Source: Nitrosomonas sp. (lineage in GTDB: Bacteria; Pseudomonadota; Gammaproteobacteria; Burkholderiales; Nitrosomonadaceae). From it: 64,000 bases of DNA. Where the stretch lies: contig JAMXAG010000001.1 of NCBI GenBank assembly GCA_024281675.1, positions 434,001-498,000 on the forward strand, read 5' to 3'. Of the stretch, positions 9,601 to 16,062 are shown one piece after another. A model generated the notes under the pieces. The model was not told the origin of the DNA. It searched no databases and worked only from the letters and a program-made list of their open reading frames with translations. Made by a program: the position numbers and the translations under genes. Positions within the stretch are counted from its first letter, which is position 1. Every line of letters begins with the position of its first letter.

Positions 9601-9841
9601 TCCGGATGGCGCGCGTATCGTTTCGGGTAGCGCTGATAAAACCCTCCGGCTGTGGCCGGCCAACACCGAGTGGGTGACCGAGCTTTGTAGTAAGCTGACT
9701 CGCAATATGAGCCCAACGGAATGGCGTACATGGGTATCGCCTGATGTCAAATACCGTAAACAATGCGCTAATTTGCCTATTCCTGAGGATACTGCTGCGG
9801 CCGCAGAATCGTCCTCAGGTGACCGGGAATCGGGCTCATGA
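6698..9841 (+). CDS. nSTAND1 NTPase with transmembrane segment and C-terminal WD40 repeats
   Basis: A 1047-residue multidomain protein. Residues ~25-400 are a STAND-type P-loop NTPase of the nSTAND1 kind: the entry motif is PGLAAYDERASDFFFGR, Walker A is GKSGLGKT (66-73), Walker B is LIFDQFEEIF (D160, E163, E164), and a sensor-like FREDFLAEI follows. Residues ~405-470 form a highly charged coiled coil, followed by one hydrophobic helix at about 474-494. Residues ~574-990 hold ten WD40 repeats of exactly 43 residues. The tail (ELCSKLTRNMSPTEWRTWV) is typical of this family. By family knowledge, STAND NTPases are switches that oligomerise on sensing a ligand; the WD40 part is the likely sensor and the adjacent TIR proteins the likely effectors. 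Start ATG is 3 bp after the SIR2-TIR stop. Confidence 0.9.
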   Translation: MNTTPAPYISMVSNETQTHVTLTAQSPWPGLAAYDERASDFFFGRKEEAAELVRMIRLAPLTVLYGKSGLGKTSLLQAGLYPLLRAEHYFPVHLRLDFSSSAILAPLDQAMQKLLQAFAGAGVEFSPTAAGESLWHYLHRRDLEIWNQDNYPLTPVLIFDQFEEIFSQGEWNPERIQPSLNALADLIENRIPDEFIAGDTSRHALSELDVRAQHYRIVLSFREDFLAEIEGWKEQVPSLLRNRLRLLPMSRERAIQAVTSAGSAVLAAGVAEPLVDFVGNLDSSTASILPVIEPVLLSLCCYQLNQRRSPGSKIDIDLLHQVGQDILQDFYHEALAGMPATVSEFIETYLIQGNRYRSSYPVDQALQDEFLTREQLSLLASKHRLLRIDQQLGVNRIELIHDRLVTVVSKARDERLRQAELQRLRAEDEARRRQMELANALEKQVAAEALAEERLRATERVQADATRLRKQTRQLQGALLGVIILAGVAGYGLYDAHSEKKVRKLAQREAISLRLVSESLDISSGVRPGGDERAILQLLAAQQLSPGNKKVDAALITTLSRKYSTQKIWSVGSKINAIAFSPDGTRLVSADSDGMLQEWDINTGQLIGDRLPGVIEGVSNVATSPDGQISVLSSQDNTLRLLNVRTGQPIGEPLRGHEGKVVSVAFSPDGKRIASASRDATVRLWTASNIQLIDAPLQGHEDMVTSVVFSPDGTRILSASDDKTLRLWHADTGQSIGEPMRGHEGTLNGAVFSPDGARIVSAASDETLRLWDANTGQPIGEPLQGHEASVESVAFSPDGAWIASGGKDSMVRVWNAHTGQPLGEPLRRHQKMVRSVAFSPDSASIVSGSYDNTLQRWNVKTGQPIDEPMTGHTGPVVNVAYSPNGQYIVSGSKDRTVRLWNAHTGQLIGEALQGHEERVNGVAFSPDSRRIVSGSHDMMLRLWDVERGLPLGDPLPGHVGAVLSVAFSPDGARIVSGSADKTLRLWPANTEWVTELCSKLTRNMSPTEWRTWVSPDVKYRKQCANLPIPEDTAAAAESSSGDRESGS
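8420..9673 (+). repeat. Ten tandem 129-bp WD40-coding repeats
   Basis: Ten in-frame units of 129 bp lie inside the nSTAND1 gene, with consensus product V-x-S-V-A-F-S-P-D-G ... T-L-R-L-W ... G-Q-P-I-G-E-P-L-x-G-H-E. Repeats 3-10 are the most alike; repeats 1 and 2 are more diverged. The region is visibly more GC-rich than most of the window. Ten blades do not fit a single seven-blade propeller, so copy number may vary. Confidence 0.9.
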
Positions 9842-9985
9842 TAGGCATATTGAATATCAAGCCCAACTTTTGATGGCAATTCATTTATGTAATCTGCTCA
9901 TTTAAGTTATTGCACTGACCCATTGCTGGTGGCATTCTTAATCTGTTTCGTTATGGCGTGCAGGAAAAAACAACGAGGAGGTTGA

Positions 9986-10675
9986 ATGAACATATTTCTC
10001 GCATTCGCATTCAGGGATGTCGACAAACCTTTAGTCGGTTATATGGACCGGCTACTTGCTAGCCAATTCGTGCAAAGCAAGACAGGCGAGAATCTTGGCG
10101 GTGAGATGCTAACACCTGTAGTGCAAAAGCGCATTGAAGACAGTGATGCACTGATAGCGTTGCTTACCAGACGTGACCAACTTGCTTCAGGCGGTTGGAC
10201 TACCCATGCATGGGTCAAGGACGAGTTGGCATGGGCACGTGCAAAAGGTAAGCCGGCTGTCGCACTGATTGAAGAGGGTGTAACCGTGGATGGCATGTTT
10301 CAGCCGCATGAGTATATCCCGTTGCAACGGGATAATCCGCTGGAGGCTATTTTGAGGCTTGCAGAGACAGTGGCAGGCTGGAAGCAGGATGTCGGTCGAT
10401 TGATCAAGGTACAACTTGCCCCTGAAGATCTTGCAGCGAAATTGGGAGAGGGTGAAATTCCATGCCGGCACCGGCTTTGGCAAAAGGGCAAGTTCACTGA
10501 CTGGAGAGACGTGACACCGGTACCCGAAACAGGCGGCACGTTTATATATATTGATGGAGTCAGGGAGGATCAGCTTATCCAGATACGAGTAGAAGAACCA
10601 GGCAAGGTTTGGCAATCACCCGCCACTTCGCAGTGGATGTTGATTCAACTCAAGACGGGGGGTGCTGGCAAATGA
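9986..10675 (+). CDS. TIR-like domain protein with unrecognised C-terminal domain
   Basis: A 229-residue protein, third large gene of the operon, 144 bp after the nSTAND1 gene and behind a very strong ribosome site (GAGGAGG). Residues 1-135 look like a TIR-like fold. An N-terminal strand (MNIFLAFAFRD) is followed by a strand ending in DALIALLTRRD, then WVKDELAWARAKGKPAVALI, where E80 matches the usual TIR catalytic Glu. The C-terminal ~90 residues (KGKFTDWRD, GTFIYIDGVREDQLIQIRV) look all-beta and I recognise no family. A TIR-related nucleotide hydrolase or deoxyribosyltransferase-type fold is an alternative. The stop overlaps the next start (ATGA), so the last two genes are translationally coupled. 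Inferred role: effector or signal-making enzyme of the conflict system. Confidence 0.68.
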   Translation: MNIFLAFAFRDVDKPLVGYMDRLLASQFVQSKTGENLGGEMLTPVVQKRIEDSDALIALLTRRDQLASGGWTTHAWVKDELAWARAKGKPAVALIEEGVTVDGMFQPHEYIPLQRDNPLEAILRLAETVAGWKQDVGRLIKVQLAPEDLAAKLGEGEIPCRHRLWQKGKFTDWRDVTPVPETGGTFIYIDGVREDQLIQIRVEEPGKVWQSPATSQWMLIQLKTGGAGK

Positions 10676-11460
10676 GTATTCGTATTGAACAGAGCTCGGC
10701 TTATGTAGGCGAAAATCGATGGAATTGGTCGGTATGGATTACCGGTCCTGCGGCAGAGCTGGATCAAATAGATCATGTCACATATACCTTACATCCAACA
10801 TTTCCTAATCCGGTGAGAGAAATTCGCGCCAGAAAAGGTGGATTCCGGTTAAAGTCCAATGGCTGGGGTGAATTTACCATTTATCTGGATATTGCCTACA
10901 AGGATGGCAAGCATCAACAACTCAGTCATGACCTGCAATTGACGTCAGAGATTAGTGCTAAAGATAATAATACAGAGCAAAGCAATGATACAGAGATTGC
11001 TTTGCATATGAATGAGTTCGTGCCAGACCTTAAAAATACTGCGCAAGAATTTTTGCGCAAAGCGATAGATGCCGCAGTAAAGCATATTCCCCAAAAAATA
11101 ATATTCATTTCAGGAGGCGCTGCTGATGCCGAGGTTCTTAGACGTCTGCGTGAATCCCTGAAAAAGCTGAATTTGTGCATTAAGGATGCGACAGATGTTC
11201 CCGCCGGCGTCCCAGTGCAAGCATACATCGATAGCCTTATCACCAAAGCAGATGTTGTCATCTTCCTGATATCTGGACGTCCCAGCTTATGGCTTAGTCA
11301 AGAAATTGATTCTGCCAAGCGCAGTCAAAAGCCTTTGGTGCCGATCCTTGTCGGGCAAGATAGTCACTTACCTGTAAGTTTGAGTGAATATCAATATTAC
11401 CGCATAGACAATCTCAGCAATATTGCTGACTTAGCGCAGAAACTATTGAAGTATCTCTAG
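10672..11460 (+). CDS. Prokaryotic YEATS (pYEATS) - TIR fusion protein
   Basis: A 262-residue protein ending the conflict operon. The frame could extend upstream, but the ATG at 10672 overlaps the preceding stop and removes an implausible leader. Residues 3-92 match a YEATS-like beta-sandwich: the strand ending LHPTFPNP (40-47), the GWGEF motif (64-68) and a final SHDLQLT strand are the diagnostic pieces. Residues 93-140 are a polar linker. Residues 141-262 are a TIR-like domain starting KIIFISGGA, with ADVVIFLISGRPS and E211 in LSQEIDSAK at the expected catalytic position. Eukaryotic YEATS domains read acylated lysine; bacterial versions occur in predicted conflict systems with TIR, caspase-like and STAND partners. 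The ligand here is unknown. Confidence 0.8.
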   Translation: MSIRIEQSSAYVGENRWNWSVWITGPAAELDQIDHVTYTLHPTFPNPVREIRARKGGFRLKSNGWGEFTIYLDIAYKDGKHQQLSHDLQLTSEISAKDNNTEQSNDTEIALHMNEFVPDLKNTAQEFLRKAIDAAVKHIPQKIIFISGGAADAEVLRRLRESLKKLNLCIKDATDVPAGVPVQAYIDSLITKADVVIFLISGRPSLWLSQEIDSAKRSQKPLVPILVGQDSHLPVSLSEYQYYRIDNLSNIADLAQKLLKYL

Positions 11461-11723
11461 CTTATGCTTCCATTAACACAATGCCGAATCAATTACTGGT
11501 ATAAAAGGTATCCTCATGAATCTCTCACCATTATTAACCGCTATTTACACAAAATCTAGGGTATCCTCTCGGTTATTCCAATTGCCGCTATAAAATCTCG
11601 TGTGCTTTTTAGTTTATAGGTTAAAGCACGCCTTAATCATTTCCACACCCAGTATGTCGCTGATTTGCGGTAAAATGACGCTTTGTGTGTATTTTTCATT
11701 TTGCAATTGCGCGAGAATCCATT

Positions 11724-12779
11724 TTGACTTCATCCAGTTGTAATGCCTCTGATGCAACACCACTTTCCTATCGCGATGCTGGCGTAGATATAGATGCCGG
11801 CGATCGGTTGGTGGAAAATATTAAGCCACTGGCGAAAAGAACATTGCGCCCGGAAGTGTTGACGGGTATTGGCGGATTTGGTGCGTTGTTTGAGATTTCT
11901 AAAAAGTACCGTGATCCCGTATTGGTTTCTGGTACTGATGGCGTGGGTACTAAGCTTAAACTGGCCTTTGAGCTCGATCAACATGATACGATTGGCATCG
12001 ATCTGGTAGCCATGAGTGTCAATGATATCCTGGTGCAAGGTGCGGAGCCGCTATTTTTTCTGGACTATTTTGCGTGTGGCCAATTGAATGTGGCGACTGC
12101 AACCAAAGTCATTGGCGGGATTGCAAAAGGATGTGAGCTAGCGGGTTGTGCATTGATTGGTGGAGAAACTGCCGAAATGCCGGGTATGTATCCTGCAGGA
12201 GAATATGATTTGGCCGGTTTTGCCGTGGGCGCTGTGGAAAAGGAACAGATTATCAGTGGTGCTACTATTGAGAATGGTGATATCGTTCTCGGTCTTGCGT
12301 CGAGTGGCGCGCATTCCAATGGCTATTCGCTGATTCGCAAGATCATCAGCGCACATCAAGTTGATTTGCAACAATCATTCGACGGGCGGACACTGGCAGC
12401 GTGTATTATGGCGCCGACGCGAATTTATGTGAAACCGGTGTTGGAGTTGATCAGGCAAATTCCGATTAAAGGTTTGGCGCATATTACTGGGGGTGGATTG
12501 ATAGAGAATGTGCCGCGAATTCTGCCCGATTCAATGGCGGCGGTACTCCAGAAAAATGCATGGGCGATGCCCGCTTTGTTTGAATGGTTGCAACAAACCG
12601 GTCATGTGACGGATCATGAAATGGCGCGAGTTTTTAATTGTGGCATAGGTATGGTGATTGTGGTTGCACCTGAGCAGGTGGCAAAGGCTATGCAATTATT
12701 ACAGGACTTGGGTGAAACGGTTTGGCAAATTGGTAGTATTGAACCGCGCGGATCACATCCAGCGACGCGATTCGTATAG
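11724..12779 (+). CDS. purM: Phosphoribosylformylglycinamidine cyclo-ligase
   Basis: PurM, 351 residues, converts formylglycinamidine ribonucleotide to aminoimidazole ribonucleotide in purine synthesis. Signature parts are [14 protein letters not shown] near the N-terminus, [10 protein letters not shown], the ATP-binding [12 protein letters not shown] segment, [11 protein letters not shown] and [11 protein letters not shown]. The frame is open from a GTG at 11685, but a TTG at 11724 gives the N-terminus expected for beta-proteobacterial PurM. A TAAAAT box at 11671 would start transcription close to the GTG, so the TTG is preferred. purN follows 12 bp later. The 263 bp upstream, after the conflict operon, shows no gene and no convincing terminator. 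Confidence 0.95.
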   Translation: MTSSSCNASDATPLSYRDAGVDIDAGDRLVENIKPLAKRTLRPEVLTGIGGFGALFEISKKYRDPVLVSGTDGVGTKLKLAFELDQHDTIGIDLVAMSVNDILVQGAEPLFFLDYFACGQLNVATATKVIGGIAKGCELAGCALIGGETAEMPGMYPAGEYDLAGFAVGAVEKEQIISGATIENGDIVLGLASSGAHSNGYSLIRKIISAHQVDLQQSFDGRTLAACIMAPTRIYVKPVLELIRQIPIKGLAHITGGGLIENVPRILPDSMAAVLQKNAWAMPALFEWLQQTGHVTDHEMARVFNCGIGMVIVVAPEQVAKAMQLLQDLGETVWQIGSIEPRGSHPATRFV

Positions 12780-12791
12780 TGCTTACGAGGC

Positions 12792-13433
12792 ATGATGAAA
12801 ACGCTGGTGATCTTAATCTCCGGTCGCGGTAGCAATATGCAAGCATTGTTGAATGCGGATCTCAATGTGGATCGCATGGTTGTGATCAGCAATAATCCAC
12901 GAGCAGAAGGTTTGCAGATTGCGCAGCAACAGGGAGTTGAAACATGTGTTGTTGATCACCGCGATTTTAAGGATAGACAAGGTTTCGATGAAGTACTGGC
13001 GGAAAAAATTGCTGAATTTCAACCTAAATTAGTGGCTTTGGCGGGATTCATGCGCATTCTGAGCGACAATTTCGTGCGTCGCTACCAAGATCGGTTGATC
13101 AATATCCATCCATCGTTGTTGCCTGCATTTCCGGGTTTGGCTACGCACGCTCGTGCATTGCATGAGGGGGTGAAGATTCACGGCTGTACGGTACATTTTG
13201 TGACGCCGCAATTGGATCATGGACCGATTATCATTCAAGCTGCTGTTGCGGTATTGCCAGAAGACACGGAAGCTTCGCTGGCGTATCGTGTTTTACAACA
13301 GGAGCATCGCATTTTTCCTCAGGCGGTGCGGTGGTTTATGAATGATCAAGTTAAAGTAACTGGCGATGTGGTTCAAATAGCCCATGCCAGTGTGAGTCAA
13401 ATAACGCTTTATTCTCCAGGATTAGCTGAATGA
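12792..13433 (+). CDS. purN: Phosphoribosylglycinamide formyltransferase
   Basis: PurN, 213 residues, transfers a formyl group from 10-formyl-tetrahydrofolate to glycinamide ribonucleotide, the third step of purine synthesis. The N-terminal loop LISGRGSNMQAL binds the substrate phosphate. The catalytic triad is visible as N104 and H106 in NIHPSLLP and D142 in LDHGP, matching the usual N106/H108/D144 spacing. It lies 12 bp after purM, the common purMN pair. Its stop overlaps the ATG of the following DUF3108 gene, so the downstream genes are probably co-transcribed. Confidence 0.96.
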   Translation: MMKTLVILISGRGSNMQALLNADLNVDRMVVISNNPRAEGLQIAQQQGVETCVVDHRDFKDRQGFDEVLAEKIAEFQPKLVALAGFMRILSDNFVRRYQDRLINIHPSLLPAFPGLATHARALHEGVKIHGCTVHFVTPQLDHGPIIIQAAVAVLPEDTEASLAYRVLQQEHRIFPQAVRWFMNDQVKVTGDVVQIAHASVSQITLYSPGLAE

Positions 13434-14197
13434 GGTTTTTTGCATTCTTTTTGGTGTTTTCAGTATTAAGTTTTTCAGCATGGGCAGCCAATATTCCTGT
13501 CCGTATCGAAATGAGTTATCAGGTTTCTACCGATATCGGTGATGGCGAGATTCAAGAGGTAATGGATGTTAAGCACACGAAGAAGGGTAGCAACTACGTA
13601 ATCAATAGTGAAGCGCAGGCGATAGGTATTTTTAAAATTATCGAGCCGAGCAGTTTAGTGCGTCACAGCGAAGGAATGGTTACCAAGCACGGATTACGCC
13701 CTTTACGTGCGTATGAAAAGCGCGGCAAAAAAGAACCTAGTTTGATCTTATTCGATTGGGATAGCATGCACGTTACCTTACAACACAAAGGCGTGGAGAC
13801 GATAGAAAAACTTCCACCCGATACCATGGATCGTTTAAGTATGTCTTATAGCTTTATTTTTGTGCCACCCCCGAAAGGGTCGTTGGATCGGCATGTGGCG
13901 CATAACGACCAAATTCGGTTATCGCAGTATAAAATTACTGAAGAACATTTAAAAACCGCGCTTGGAGAACTTAATACGATCGTCATAACGCGCCAGGAAG
14001 AAAAGGGCTCAAAGCTGAAAAGAAAGATTTGGCTCGCCCCAGATTATCACATGGTGCCTGTGCGTATCGTCTCGGTTGAGGAAAATGGTCGGGAAATCGA
14101 TAAAATCGTGACGAGCATTCATATGCGCTACAGTAATGGCCGGTGTTCCAGCAGATCGTCGAAACCTGAAACGGCGAACGAAGACCGATGCCATTAA
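13430..14197 (+). CDS. DUF3108-type exported protein
   Basis: A 255-residue protein with an N-terminal signal peptide (MRFFAFFLVFSVLSFSAWAA, cleavage near residue 20). The mature part is mostly beta-rich with a repeated YxVxS-type strand pattern (YQVSTDIGDGEIQEV, KHTKKGSNYVINSEA) and a late LAPDYHMVPVRI segment, as in DUF3108 periplasmic proteins often found beside purN in betaproteobacteria. Its function is unknown. The start overlaps purN (ATGA) and the 3' end overlaps the rRNA methyltransferase by 10 bp, so it sits in the middle of a tightly packed operon. Inference: a periplasmic or envelope-associated lipid-binding type protein. Confidence 0.75.
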   Translation: MRFFAFFLVFSVLSFSAWAANIPVRIEMSYQVSTDIGDGEIQEVMDVKHTKKGSNYVINSEAQAIGIFKIIEPSSLVRHSEGMVTKHGLRPLRAYEKRGKKEPSLILFDWDSMHVTLQHKGVETIEKLPPDTMDRLSMSYSFIFVPPPKGSLDRHVAHNDQIRLSQYKITEEHLKTALGELNTIVITRQEEKGSKLKRKIWLAPDYHMVPVRIVSVEENGREIDKIVTSIHMRYSNGRCSSRSSKPETANEDRCH

Positions 14198-15444
14198 TTT
14201 TATCTCAATTAAATGCAGCCATTGCTGCGATGCGCGCGCTGTTGCCGCTGGAATTTCCCGCCGATGCGATCATACGGCGTTTCTTTCGTGATAATGCGAT
14301 ACTCGGTGTGCAAGATCGCGCTTTTATTGCCGAAGTAGTGTTTGGCATTTTGCGGCATCGTTTTTTTCTTGAGAGTTTGGCCCATCCGGTTACGCCGCGC
14401 GCATTGGTGTTGGCCTATCTGGTCAAATATCACGGGTTGAATTTAAGAGAATTTGATACCTTTATCAGTGAATCCGAGAAAAAGTGGCTCACCGAAATCA
14501 AAGCAATCAAGATCGATGAATTATCGCTATCGATTCGTGCTGAGCTTCCAGATTGGTTGATTGAAAAACTCAGAATTAATTTATCTGATGAACAAATCCT
14601 AACGTTGGGGCTCGCACTGCAAAAGACAGCACCGCTGGATTTGCGTGTGAATACGTTGCTGGCAAAACGTGATGAAGTTATTGCGATACTGCAGGAAGAA
14701 GGTATTGATGCGCAAATCACGCCTTACTCACCGTGTGGTATAAGGCTTGCTGGAAAACCGATGATTAACCGTCACGAATTGTTTTTGTCCGGAAAAATTG
14801 AAGTCCAAGACGAAGGAAGCCAATTGTTAGGTTATTTGCTGGCACCTAAACGCGGTGAAATGGTCGTTGATTTCTGCGCGGGCGCGGGTGGCAAAGCCTT
14901 ATTACTGGGTGCGCTGATGAACTCAAAAGGGCGTTTGTATGCGTTTGATGTATCTGAGAAGCGGCTGAACAATTTAATACCGCGTTTCAAGCGCTCGGGC
15001 TTATCCAACTTGCACATCCAACGCATCAATGATGAGAATGACAGTAAAGTGAAGCGTTTGTCAGGAAAAATTGATCGTGTGTTGGTTGATGCACCCTGCA
15101 GTGGTATTGGAACACTGCGCCGTAATCCTGATTTAAAATGGCGCCAATCCTCTCAAAGTATCGAAGAATTGAAAACCAAGCAAGGCGCAATTCTCGCCGC
15201 TGCAGCCAAGTTACTCAAACCCGGTGGGCGCTTGGTTTATGCCACCTGTAGCTTCTTGGACGAAGAAAACCAAGACATCATCTTCCATTTTTTAAACAGC
15301 CACCCGCAATTTACGGTATTGAATTCCACAGAATTGCTGGCACAACAGAAGATCACGCTGGATACCGGAGAATTTCTGCAAATCAATCCACAGCAGCATC
15401 AAACCGATGGATTCTTTGCAGCTGCTTTGGTGCGAAGTGGTTAG
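14188..15444 (+). CDS. RsmB/NOP-family 16S rRNA (cytosine-C5) methyltransferase
   Basis: SAM-dependent RNA m5C methyltransferase of 418 residues. An N-terminal NusB-like RNA-binding region (~1-140) is followed by a Rossmann methyltransferase with the SAM loop DFCAGAGGKALLLG. The two conserved cysteines are C304 in DAPCSGIGTLRRNPD and C354 in YATCSF; in this family the second is the nucleophile and the first releases the product. The length fits RsmB (Sun/Fmu). In many betaproteobacteria this copy lies next to purN-DUF3108 and is a second RsmB-like paralogue, so I do not assign a gene name. It is followed by a 170-bp gap with nothing recognisable. Confidence 0.9.
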   Translation: MPLILSQLNAAIAAMRALLPLEFPADAIIRRFFRDNAILGVQDRAFIAEVVFGILRHRFFLESLAHPVTPRALVLAYLVKYHGLNLREFDTFISESEKKWLTEIKAIKIDELSLSIRAELPDWLIEKLRINLSDEQILTLGLALQKTAPLDLRVNTLLAKRDEVIAILQEEGIDAQITPYSPCGIRLAGKPMINRHELFLSGKIEVQDEGSQLLGYLLAPKRGEMVVDFCAGAGGKALLLGALMNSKGRLYAFDVSEKRLNNLIPRFKRSGLSNLHIQRINDENDSKVKRLSGKIDRVLVDAPCSGIGTLRRNPDLKWRQSSQSIEELKTKQGAILAAAAKLLKPGGRLVYATCSFLDEENQDIIFHFLNSHPQFTVLNSTELLAQQKITLDTGEFLQINPQQHQTDGFFAAALVRSG

Positions 15445-15616
15445 ACCTAACAACCATACTTTGTCGAATCAAAGATTCTAGTATTAAATTCTTACAGATA
15501 AAGATTCAAGAAATGAGCGTATCGTTATAGCTCTGGTATCGATATCGTATTGTAGTGCACAGCAGGAATTAGTAGTGAGGCTTTCTGGATCTCGTGCCCT
15601 GTAATTCGTTTTATTT

Positions 15617-16000
15617 TTATCTGGAATTGTTATGAAATGTTAAGAACTCTTGCGCAGCAATGGATGCACCAAGGTAGCTTAGTAATACTGATAAAGCATT
15701 ACCGATTAGAAATAAATTATATGTGTTGCGTCGATTTTTATGGTTCCAGACACTCCATCGCACAGCAACTTTCAAGGCAAGCCATATACTAATAATCTCT
15801 GGCAATCCGATTAAAAATCCTGTTGTATACAAAGCTCTTTCGGCAATTCCTAAAGGCACTGTAAGGGGCTTGGCATTTTTTTGCACCATTTTTAGGTAGT
15901 ATTTCCATGCAATACAGTTAATAAGAATGTACATTACGGCTGTTGAAATGACCGTGGAAAATAAAAAACCATAAATCAAGTATTCAGCTTCAGTGCTCAT
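15617..16000 (-). CDS. Small membrane protein of unknown function
   Basis: A 127-residue protein with about three or four hydrophobic segments (LIYGFLFSTVISTAVMYILI, ALYTTGFLIGLPEIISIWLA, LFLIGNALSVLLSYLGASIAA) separated by basic loops (KYYLKMVQKNAK, WNHKNRR). I recognise no family. It lies downstream of hpnN on the same strand but 62 bp away, so co-transcription is possible and not shown. No catalytic motif is visible. It is accepted because the membrane-helix pattern and charge distribution are those of a genuine protein. Confidence 0.6.
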   Translation of the reverse strand: MSTEAEYLIYGFLFSTVISTAVMYILINCIAWKYYLKMVQKNAKPLTVPLGIAERALYTTGFLIGLPEIISIWLALKVAVRWSVWNHKNRRNTYNLFLIGNALSVLLSYLGASIAAQEFLTFHNNSR

Positions 16001-16062
16001 TCGTATTCAGAGGCATCGCTTGAATGATTCATTAGGGTTGAGTCATAGCAATTATAGGGAGT

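Noticed and set aside
8420-9673. Regular 129-bp tandem repeats considered as a CRISPR-like or satellite array
   Set aside because: The period is in frame, the units are coding and the product is a textbook WD40 motif. There are no short direct repeats with variable spacers.
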